Positions 7,573-13,095 of a stretch of 64,000 bases of DNA are shown piece by piece. The stretch comes from a virus. Within the stretch, counting starts at the first letter, position 1; the number at the start of each line of letters is the position of its first letter. The notes beneath the pieces were generated by a model. The model did no database searches, was not told the DNA's origin, and worked only from the letters and a program-made list of their open reading frames with translations. The stretch covers positions 47,967-111,966 of the IMG/VR virus record IMGVR_UViG_3300037961_004808; one strand, given 5' to 3'. Both the position numbers and the translations under genes were made by a program.

Positions 7573-7740
7573 TCAGAAAACATTGGTCCATTTGTGATGC
7601 TTTGCTTCAGTGATATTTCCTGACTCTAACAAGTTATCACAAACATTGCAGAATACTTGAAACTTTTCTGCTTTGCTCAATTCTTTACCATCAGCACATT
7701 CTTTGATGGTTTGGATGATAATTGCCTTTGAAGTAATCAT
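7573..7740 (-). CDS. Small protein with CNVC cysteine pair, 55 residues
   Basis: The ATG at 7740 gives a 55-residue product starting MITSKAIIIQTIKECADGKE, with FCNVCDNLLESG in the middle. The CxxC pair plus a third cysteine could bind metal, but there are too few ligands for a normal zinc ribbon. The frame fills the gap between the genes at 7498 and 7779. Confidence 0.55.
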   Translation of the reverse strand: MITSKAIIIQTIKECADGKELSKAEKFQVFCNVCDNLLESGNITEAKHHKWTNVF

Positions 7741-7778
7741 GATTTTGTGAAAAGAATTGGGTGGGAGTTAGTGTTAGT

Positions 7779-7994
7779 TTACCAGAAACATCCTTGGTGA
7801 CGAGCATCAAGCATGTCAACATATTTCTGCCAAAGTATTTCAATTTCACCCACAGTTTCAGACAATTTCAGCAGATATTCGTCATCAGGATTCTCTACTT
7901 TTGCATAAGCATCAAGCGCCTGACCATAATACTTTCGAGCATTGATTAGGTCCGTTGCATAATCATTACCGATGACACGTTGAAGAGTAAACAT
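7779..7994 (-). CDS. Small helical protein, 71 residues
   Basis: The product starts MFTLQRVIGNDYATDLINAR and is almost wholly helical and amphipathic (for example LLKLSETVGEIEILWQKYVD), ending RHQGCFW. It is not recognised. It lies in the minus-strand small-gene cluster, 33 bases after the next gene upstream. Confidence 0.6.
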   Translation of the reverse strand: MFTLQRVIGNDYATDLINARKYYGQALDAYAKVENPDDEYLLKLSETVGEIEILWQKYVDMLDARHQGCFW

Positions 7995-8027
7995 GATGAA
8001 AAAAGAGTGATGGTTGACTGTAAAGAA

Positions 8028-8198
8028 TTAGCAGGAAACTTCCATCCATTCAATATCATTACGAGCAACAATCATTGTTTTTCCATGCTCTTCAACACTC
8101 CATGTGTAAGCAACATCTACAGCATGATGTTCGCTGGTGAAATACTCAGCATCGAATTCTTCACCCTTAGGGTACACTGACCAAGAAACAAATGCCAT
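8028..8198 (-). CDS. Small protein, 56 residues
   Basis: The start is the ATG at 8198 (MAFVSWSVYPKGEEFDAEYF), preceded by AAGGAG within the second copy of the 41-base leader repeat. A GTG or other start further upstream would run through that element. The product resembles a small alpha/beta fold; a DVAYTWSVEEHGKTMIVA segment is the core. Function unknown. Confidence 0.6.
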   Translation of the reverse strand: MAFVSWSVYPKGEEFDAEYFTSEHHAVDVAYTWSVEEHGKTMIVARNDIEWMEVSC

Positions 8199-8203
8199 TG
8201 ATT

Positions 8204-8244
8204 GAACTCCTTTGTTTGTTTGTTGTACCAACAATAACCGATTT
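8204..8244 (-). repeat. Repeated leader element, copy 2
   Basis: Two differences from 6619-6659 over 41 bases. It directly precedes the ATG at 8198 and supplies its GGAG. Immediately upstream is a partial stem-loop cassette (8253-8287) of the type found at 9042 and 9400. Confidence 0.7.
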
Positions 8245-8252
8245 CAGATGCT

Positions 8253-8287
8253 GTGCACGTTTATTGTGACACTAAAACTATTGGCAC
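8253..8287 (-). repeat. Stem-loop cassette, partial copy
   Basis: This 35-base segment matches 9042-9076 and 9400-9434 almost completely on the distal side and in the AATAAAC loop. The promoter-proximal arm is truncated, because the sequence after GTGCAC differs. It overlaps the stop of the gene ending at 8261. Confidence 0.6.
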
Positions 8288-8545
8288 ATCGGTATCATCG
8301 AAATCAGCAACATCTTCGGGCATAGGCATATCATCAATGCCAGGATCATACCAGTCTGATGCATACATAATCGCATCTTTCATCTGCTCTAATTCTTCCT
8401 TACGTTGCTGCATTTTGTCGATCTGTTTATCAATCAATGCAAGGCGAATCATCACAGTGTCGAGATCCATTCCATCGTAAGTTTCGGTCATAATTGTTTT
8501 ACCTTTGAGTGCGTGAAAACGTGGTTGTTTTTGAATAATAGACAT
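8261..8545 (-). CDS. Small coiled-coil protein, 94 residues
   Basis: The ATG at 8545 has an excellent AGGAAAG site 5 bases upstream. The 94-residue product contains a long helix (VMIRLALIDKQIDKMQQRKE and on) typical of a coiled coil, then an acidic DDMPMPEDVADFDDTD tail. An internal ATG at 8491 is possible. Function unknown; the acidic tail could mimic DNA or bind a protein partner. Confidence 0.6.
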   Translation of the reverse strand: MSIIQKQPRFHALKGKTIMTETYDGMDLDTVMIRLALIDKQIDKMQQRKEELEQMKDAIMYASDWYDPGIDDMPMPEDVADFDDTDVPIVLVSQ

Positions 8546-8554
8546 AAACTTTCC

Positions 8555-8998
8555 TCAGAGATAGAGATAACCGCCCGACCAATCTGCACGGGCAAAACAT
8601 TCTTCACGGGATGCAATGTTCAGAAGATTGAAACGCACAATTTTTGCAGGTGATTTGAATGATGCTGGTTTGTATACTTCACCAGTCTTTTTATCAACAA
8701 AAGCATGAACAGAAAGTTGATTGCCAGTGTTCATTACAATTTTGTGATACTTTCGCCCACCTTCTTCAATATAAAAATCATAATCACAAATACCATTCTT
8801 CAATTCTTCAATGGTATCTTTATGATAACTTCCGATCTCATTACCTTCAGAAATTGCACGTTTGTGATGCTTGATGCAACGCTCAATATAGTTCATTTTG
8901 AGTGTTTCACAGAGCATCAAAGTGTACTTACGAACATTCAACTGAATTGTGTTCTTTGCATCCTGTTGTGCAACGAAATCGGCGAAGTCAGTTTTCAT
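8555..8998 (-). CDS. Phage protein with KTGEVYKPASF-type C-terminal domain
   Basis: This 147-residue protein is one of the larger in the cluster. The N-terminal half is helical and basic (YIERCIKHHKRAISEG); the C-terminal half contains FVDKKTGEVYKPASFKSP and VRFNLLNI, a segment I have seen in small phage proteins from several groups. No activity is known to me. Its leader carries the stem-loop cassette at 9007-9076. Confidence 0.6.
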   Translation of the reverse strand: MKTDFADFVAQQDAKNTIQLNVRKYTLMLCETLKMNYIERCIKHHKRAISEGNEIGSYHKDTIEELKNGICDYDFYIEEGGRKYHKIVMNTGNQLSVHAFVDKKTGEVYKPASFKSPAKIVRFNLLNIASREECFARADWSGGYLYL

Positions 8999-9006
8999 TG
9001 AAGTTT

Positions 9007-9076
9007 CTCAACTGTTGATACAATACATGAAATAAGTCTCAGTGCACGTTTATTGTGCCACTAAAACTATTGTCAC
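9007..9076 (-). repeat. Stem-loop plus leader cassette, copy A
   Basis: About 70 bases nearly identical to 9366-9434. On the minus strand it reads as AGTTTTAGTG-g-CAC, loop AATAAAC, then GTG-CACTGAGACT, followed by a conserved leader with TGTATTGTATC. Two positions of the stem differ from copy B but still pair as G-U, so base pairing is conserved. It runs from the stop of one gene to the start of the next. Confidence 0.7.
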
Positions 9077-9354
9077 TTCACATACTCTAATTTCTTGGCA
9101 TTTGTCACGGAGAAGTTATTATAGTCGCTCATACTTACTGACACGTTATTAGGAAGAACGCTAAAATCTTCCCGTAGTTGCCAGAAACCGTCACCCTGTA
9201 CGATAACAGCGAAACCGAAACATCCTGCCATGGGCATCATATAAAGACCATGCTTTTCTGCTTCTTTTAGACTACAAAACCCGCGAGCAGTTATTGTCCA
9301 TGTAATGCCAAATTGATCACCACCAAAATAAGCACAAACGAATTCAGTAGGCAT
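9073..9354 (-). CDS. Small protein, 93 residues
   Basis: The start chosen is the ATG at 9354 (MPTEFVCAYFGGDQFGITWT); an upstream extension would run into the cassette repeat. The product looks beta-rich with GCFGFAVIVQGDGFW in the centre and is not recognised. Its stop lies within the stem-loop cassette copy A. Confidence 0.6.
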   Translation of the reverse strand: MPTEFVCAYFGGDQFGITWTITARGFCSLKEAEKHGLYMMPMAGCFGFAVIVQGDGFWQLREDFSVLPNNVSVSMSDYNNFSVTNAKKLEYVK

Positions 9355-9365
9355 GATTGAATTTC

Positions 9366-9434
9366 TCAACTGTTGATACATTACATGAAATAAGTTCTAG
9401 TGCACGTTTATTGTGACACTAGAACTATTGGCAC
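9366..9434 (-). repeat. Stem-loop plus leader cassette, copy B
   Basis: Minus-strand arms AGTTCTAGTG and CACTAGAACT pair perfectly (10 bp); CAC/GTG extends the stem past a one-base bulge to an AATAAAC loop. The downstream leader (TGTAATGTATC, CAGTTGAG) is shared with copy A. It precedes the start at 9354. Confidence 0.7.
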
Positions 9435-9440
9435 ACGGTG

Positions 9441-9578
9441 TTAGTTTGTGACGTAGATGTTCCTCGCATTAGTATACTTTGCTTCCATCAATTTGATGGC
9501 GTGATGAATACTCACAGCGGTGAAACTTTCTTCGATTCGGTAACCCTCAACGAGAGCACTTACGATGAATTGTCTCAT
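9441..9578 (-). CDS. Small protein, 45 residues
   Basis: The ATG at 9578 overlaps the upstream TGA (ATGA). The 45-residue product starts MRQFIVSALVEGYRIEESFT and has a helix ending KLMEAKYTNARN; it is short, slightly basic and not recognised. Coupling and the GGAG (GGAGATCT) just upstream support it. Confidence 0.6.
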   Translation of the reverse strand: MRQFIVSALVEGYRIEESFTAVSIHHAIKLMEAKYTNARNIYVTN

Positions 9579-9730
9579 TCTAGATCTCCTGGTAAAAACT
9601 CTTGAAATTCGTGAAAATAGTAGTCTTCAGTGATACCGAACTTTTCGCAGAGAAACTTCACTGAATCATAACTTTCCTGATCCATTTCAACAAGGAAATG
9701 TTCAGTTTCAACGGTGATTACATCATTCAT
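9575..9730 (-). CDS. Small acidic protein, 51 residues
   Basis: The ATG at 9730 gives MNDVITVETEHFLVEMDQES and a very acidic helical product ending LPGDLE. It is the first gene of the small-gene run after the methyltransferase and is coupled by ATGA to the 45-residue gene. Function unknown. Confidence 0.6.
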   Translation of the reverse strand: MNDVITVETEHFLVEMDQESYDSVKFLCEKFGITEDYYFHEFQEFLPGDLE

Positions 9731-9766
9731 GGTGAAATTTGAGTACAATGACAATATATCAGAGTC

Positions 9767-10390
9767 TTAGATAAATTGTAAGACTCCTGTGACACTTTGC
9801 GAAGCGACTTTCTTACTAACTCGTTGTTTTGCTTGTTGATACAATGCTTGATTACTTTCACATCCCCAGTAATGACGACCGAGACGTTTTGCACTCACAG
9901 CAGTATCACCATCTCCCATGAATATATCAAGCACAGTATCACCAGGGATAGTATATGCGTTGATTAGTAGTTCATCAAGAGATTGACGAGATGTAGATGA
10001 ATGGACGCAAGTGTAGTGATCACTATCATTTTTGTAAGTGAAATCCTTGCCCTTTGAGTAACACCAAGCATGTTGATGTTTGTGTGCAAAGTTCTTCTTA
10101 CTACGACGACCAGTTCTACACTCAAACACGATCTCATTCTGCTCTGTTAGTTGTTTGTTACGATTCAGAGCATACTTATACACTAAGAACGATTCATTCT
10201 TGAGTGTTCCCCACACAATCATCATCCCATTGGGTTTCAATACACGCACACATTCTGTGGTCCATTTCATACACCAACTGAGATACTTTTTGCCTCCACC
10301 TGGTGGAGGTTCAGTGAGGACGAGATCAACAGAATTGTCCTTCAATTTACTGAGAAACTGTAAACAATCCTTGTTCTGTAATTTATTCAT
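9767..10390 (-). CDS. DNA methyltransferase-like protein with altered catalytic motif
   Basis: The 207-residue protein has the beta-class order of amino-methyltransferase motifs: the target motif first, the SAM site last. The SAM-binding site is intact as VLDIFMGDGDT (FxGxG at residues 157-161). The catalytic motif, normally (D/N/S)PP(Y/F/W), reads EPPP at residues 27-30 after the expected VDLVLT strand. It may be inactive, or use an unusual target. It overlaps the nuclease gene upstream by 4 bases, so the two resemble a restriction-modification pair. Neighbouring motifs argue that the frame is sound. Confidence 0.75.
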   Translation of the reverse strand: MNKLQNKDCLQFLSKLKDNSVDLVLTEPPPGGGKKYLSWCMKWTTECVRVLKPNGMMIVWGTLKNESFLVYKYALNRNKQLTEQNEIVFECRTGRRSKKNFAHKHQHAWCYSKGKDFTYKNDSDHYTCVHSSTSRQSLDELLINAYTIPGDTVLDIFMGDGDTAVSAKRLGRHYWGCESNQALYQQAKQRVSKKVASQSVTGVLQFI

Positions 10391-10917
10391 AAGTTGGCAT
10401 ACAATGACTTCATGAAGGGAAAGTCTTGGGGGAATCCATCAAGGAAAAATGTACCTGAGTTCACGGTTTTACCACCATGTTGGTTGTACTTCCAGAACCC
10501 ATTCTCATCTTGTGTTGACACGAACTCATCAACTTCTTGTTTAGTTGATGAATACATCTCAACACGATCAGGATACATTGCCAGGAAGATAATCACATCA
10601 TAGTCTTGACTAGTGCGAATTTGTTGCCAACGAAACTGATCACCACCACCCCACAACATCGATCCTTTGATTTCACATCGACGACCGTTGATAATACGAT
10701 CGTATTCACTTTGTTTTGGACGAGTAACTGCGAACCCAAGATGTTTGCAGTATTCACTAACAAGTTGCTCAAAGAACTTTCCCTTGCGTTTGCTACTCAT
10801 TTCTTTGTAGACACGAAAGGGAGAATCAATGTAGAGATCAGCATCACGATCATTCAATGCATCATCGTGAGTCTGATAACTTTCAATGAACTGAGCAGGA
10901 ATCGTGGTGTCAATCAT
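10387..10917 (-). CDS. PD-(D/E)XK restriction-endonuclease-like protein
   Basis: The 176-residue product contains KGKFFEQLVSEYCKHLGFAV (helix with E50), then YDRIINGRRCEIKGS. D73, E82 and K84 fit a D-X8-E-X-K nuclease site, followed by an FRWQQIRTSQDYDVIIFLA core strand. This is the usual architecture of type II restriction or repair endonucleases. It is translationally coupled to the methyltransferase-like gene. Roles could be host DNA degradation or exclusion of other phages. How phage DNA would be protected is unclear, given the altered methyltransferase motif. Confidence 0.7.
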   Translation of the reverse strand: MIDTTIPAQFIESYQTHDDALNDRDADLYIDSPFRVYKEMSSKRKGKFFEQLVSEYCKHLGFAVTRPKQSEYDRIINGRRCEIKGSMLWGGGDQFRWQQIRTSQDYDVIIFLAMYPDRVEMYSSTKQEVDEFVSTQDENGFWKYNQHGGKTVNSGTFFLDGFPQDFPFMKSLYANL

Positions 10918-10937
10918 GATACTTTACTTAGGAATGT

Positions 10938-11270
10938 TCAGGACAGATCGATAACACCTGTTTTTTCGTCATTTCTAAACGGGAAAGCGACCGTGGCACC
11001 CCTACCCGTTTCCTTGGACGAAAATTCTTGTTTGTGCAGTGGCACCACCACACTATTCCATGCTTTGATGTGAGAATTTTCCAGTTTTTGTTGCATATAC
11101 GATGCAACACCTTCAATACACATGGCAGAATTCAGAATTTCATCTGAATCACACTCATCACACAGTTTTTCGTTCAATTCGTGAAGCATTTGCTCAACGA
11201 TCTTCAGTTGTGTGATGACTTCATCCACGTCATTCATCACGGTCCAAACCTGTTCGTAATCTAATGACAT
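10938..11270 (-). CDS. Unknown protein, 110 residues
   Basis: The ATG at 11270 (MSLDYEQVWTVMNDVDEVIT) is preferred over an upstream in-frame start that would add a hydrophobic stretch reading through A/T-rich leader. The first 80 residues are helical and acidic with a CDECDSDE segment; the C-terminus is beta-like (GATVAFPFRNDEKTG). Not recognised. A terminator for the upstream KTSC-type gene ends about 20 bases before its start. Confidence 0.6.
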   Translation of the reverse strand: MSLDYEQVWTVMNDVDEVITQLKIVEQMLHELNEKLCDECDSDEILNSAMCIEGVASYMQQKLENSHIKAWNSVVVPLHKQEFSSKETGRGATVAFPFRNDEKTGVIDLS

Positions 11271-11290
11271 GATAAAGATAAAATAAGAGA

Positions 11291-11318
11291 AAAAAAATGC
11301 CACCAGTGTGGTGGCATT
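11291..11318 (-). terminator. Intrinsic terminator after KTSC-type gene
   Basis: On the minus strand AATGCCACC pairs with GGTGGCATT (9 bp) around a 5-base loop, followed by a run of T. A second small hairpin (CTGATCA/TGATCAG) overlaps the gene's stop codon at 11325-11343. Confidence 0.85.
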
Positions 11319-11339
11319 ATGAACCTGATCAGAGAGTGA

Positions 11340-11561
11340 TCAGACAGCAACCTGCTGGAGGTTGCCCTCACGGCGGTACTTAGCAATCAGGCGACCAACC
11401 GACTCGCCCTTGGCGATGGTGGTCTCAAGGTCGGAGCGAAGGACGGAAGCATCCTTAGCAACGAAGTCATAAGCGGTGTCCTTAGAGGTGAACTGGACAG
11501 ACACAGCGTTGTCGGTACCGAAGTCGATAGCAGCGATTGCGGAAGAACCAGTGATGTTCAT
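11340..11561 (-). CDS. KTSC-domain-like small protein
   Basis: Starting at the ATG at 11561 the 73-residue product reads MNITGSSAIAAIDFGTDNAV, then SVQFTSKDTAYDF and a C-terminal AKGESVGRLIAKYRREG helix. This fits the small KTSC-type domain (SSxIxxxxYdxxxxxLxVxF...Y.Y...), found in many phages, with no established role. It is followed by an intrinsic terminator, so it can be made as a single-gene unit or end of an operon. Confidence 0.65.
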   Translation of the reverse strand: MNITGSSAIAAIDFGTDNAVSVQFTSKDTAYDFVAKDASVLRSDLETTIAKGESVGRLIAKYRREGNLQQVAV

Positions 11562-11636
11562 GATGAAAAAGTGAAAAGTAAGTTTGAGCAATGACGATCT
11601 TTTGGTGGGGCGGCGTCTCTCCCCTTGTTGTCCTAA

Positions 11637-11822
11637 TTATAGCGCCTGATCAACCTGGCGCTCTTGGATGGGTGACAGTTCGTCATCTGGCACATCCTCG
11701 TTGACTCCAATCATGGATTCGTAGTAGGTGTCATAGTCGATGCCGATGTAGCGGGCGAGTTCTTCGTAGTCATTGTGACAGCGCAGTTCTCGTTGCAGTG
11801 CAAGGTAATCGGAGAGATCCAT
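11637..11822 (-). CDS. Small acidic protein, 61 residues, with structured leader
   Basis: The ATG at 11822 gives MDLSDYLALQRELRCHNDYE and an acidic helical protein ending RQVDQAL, not recognised. Upstream lies a two-tier stem-loop (11830-11894), then a late-promoter-like CTAAATAA (11911-11918), so the mRNA could begin with the folded element. This is unlike the other genes in the window. Confidence 0.6.
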   Translation of the reverse strand: MDLSDYLALQRELRCHNDYEELARYIGIDYDTYYESMIGVNEDVPDDELSPIQERQVDQAL

Positions 11823-11829
11823 GGAAGCA

Positions 11830-11894
11830 ATGAGGCAGACAGTAATCTTAGCACGGGTTGAGATATTTCTCAACCCTTATTCTGTTTGCCTCAT
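11830..11894 (-). promoter_or_regulatory. Two-tier stem-loop in 5' leader
   Basis: An outer stem of 13 positions (11830-11842 with 11882-11894, one imperfect pair) encloses a perfect 9-bp hairpin (GGGTTGAGA/TCTCAACCC, 11855-11876, 4-base loop). It lies between a late-type box and the ATG at 11822. No T-run follows, so it is more likely a leader structure than a terminator. Confidence 0.6.
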
Positions 11895-11910
11895 AACACT
11901 GAGGCGTATG

Positions 11911-11918
11911 TTATTTAG
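11911..11918 (-). promoter_or_regulatory. T4-late-like box CTAAATAA
   Basis: On the minus strand CTAAATAA overlaps the cobS stop codon. A start site 7-8 bases downstream would begin the transcript just before the two-tier stem-loop. Confidence 0.45.
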
Positions 11919-13018
11919 ATAGACTCATTTTCAACAATGTCCACATGTTCATCCAGTTTAGTATACAACTGCATGAATGACAGTTTGGTATCATCATCGA
12001 AACGATTCAAGCACATTTCGATTGCTTTCATCTTGTCACCAAAGATGCTATATGCTCGCACAATATGCACCAGGCGACGAGTTGAAATAATTTCATCGAT
12101 GCCACCATCATTGAATGTTTTGCGTACAATGTCTGCCCAATCTACAAGATGCTTGTAGAAATCAACGTGATCACCAGTAGCAGGAATGTTGAGAGATTCA
12201 GCAACATTAGCAAGGATCTTTTTCTCTACAGAAGGTGTAGGATAAGATTGCTCGAAGGTGATAGGGAATCGCTCAAGAAATGCTTCATTGAGAACATTTG
12301 TGCCAATGAATCTACCATCATCAGATCCTTTGCCTTTAGTATTAGCAGTGGCAATGATATTGAAACCAGATGCTGGTTTGACATGCTCACCAATCTTTTT
12401 CAGGAAGACACCATTACCTTCGAGAATAGATTGCAGACACAAAATCTTATTTGATGCCAGGTCAATCTCATCTAGCAGCAACAATGCTCCACGCTCCATT
12501 GCATCAATGACAGGACCATTATGCCAGACAGTTTCACCATTTACCAAGCGGAAACCACCAATAAGATCATCTTCATCCGTTTCAATAGTGATATTCACAC
12601 GGATACATTCTCTACCAAGTTGTGCACATGCTTGCTCAACACCGAATGTTTTACCATTACCAGACATGCCAGTAATAAACACTGGATAGAACTGATGGGA
12701 TTGAATAACTTTCTTCAGGTCAGTAAATCCACCGAAGGTGACAAAAGTATTATCCTTAGTAGGAATCAGAGATTCTGTAGATTTACTCTGAACTGGTGTT
12801 TCTTTTACATCATATTGCACACTACCATCAGGATTAGCAGTAGATGTAAGAGTCCACTGCCCTCGCTTGGTTTTATACTTGTTCAGATACTTGGTGAGTG
12901 TCTGATAACCAACGTCATGAGATTCACAGTATTGCCTAACAATCGTGGCATCAATGGCAGTGCCATAAGTGTCACGCAGTTGCTGAATGTGGTGGTCACC
13001 GTTGATAGTCCGTGGCAT
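11915..13018 (-). CDS. cobS: CobS-like AAA+ ATPase
   Basis: The 367-residue MoxR/CobS-type AAA+ ATPase has Walker A GMSGNGKT (residues 117-124), Walker B LLLLDEIDL (about 179-187), an ATANTKGKG sensor segment (about 223-231) and an ERFPITF arginine-finger region. In bacteria CobS and CobT form the ATPase part of aerobic cobaltochelatase. cobS is common in cyanomyoviruses. Here it follows the CobT-like gene, which makes a two-gene ATPase/VWA unit. A cobaltochelatase CobN is not in the window, so a general protein-remodelling role is as plausible as cobalamin synthesis. Confidence 0.85.
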   Translation of the reverse strand: MPRTINGDHHIQQLRDTYGTAIDATIVRQYCESHDVGYQTLTKYLNKYKTKRGQWTLTSTANPDGSVQYDVKETPVQSKSTESLIPTKDNTFVTFGGFTDLKKVIQSHQFYPVFITGMSGNGKTFGVEQACAQLGRECIRVNITIETDEDDLIGGFRLVNGETVWHNGPVIDAMERGALLLLDEIDLASNKILCLQSILEGNGVFLKKIGEHVKPASGFNIIATANTKGKGSDDGRFIGTNVLNEAFLERFPITFEQSYPTPSVEKKILANVAESLNIPATGDHVDFYKHLVDWADIVRKTFNDGGIDEIISTRRLVHIVRAYSIFGDKMKAIEMCLNRFDDDTKLSFMQLYTKLDEHVDIVENESI

Positions 13019-13024
13019 TGCTTT

Positions 13025-13045
13025 GTTTGAACTGAAGTCAGTATA
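13025..13045 (-). promoter_or_regulatory. Shared leader element upstream of cobS
   Basis: This 21-base segment differs at one position from 15214-15234, upstream of the CobT-like gene. On the minus strand both start TATACTGACTTCAGTT and end a few bases before the ATG. TATACT is a plausible -10; no good -35 is seen. Confidence 0.5.
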
Positions 13046-13064
13046 AGGGATGAATAGATGGGGT

Positions 13065-13086
13065 GAGGTGGCGATTGTGCCACCTC
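13065..13086 (-). other. Stem-loop between CobT-like gene and cobS
   Basis: GAGGTGGC pairs perfectly with GCCACCTC around a 6-base loop, with no T-run. It is followed downstream by the shared TATACT element, giving the same stem-loop-then-promoter order as the early cassettes at 9 kb. Confidence 0.6.
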
Positions 13087-13095
13087 TATAAGTGG

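Noticed and set aside
10301-10317. 17-base palindrome CCTCCACC-T-GGTGGAGG as an operator site
   Set aside because: It lies inside codons for the methyltransferase catalytic region and the surrounding Gly/Pro codons explain it; I mention it only as a possible source of the motif change.
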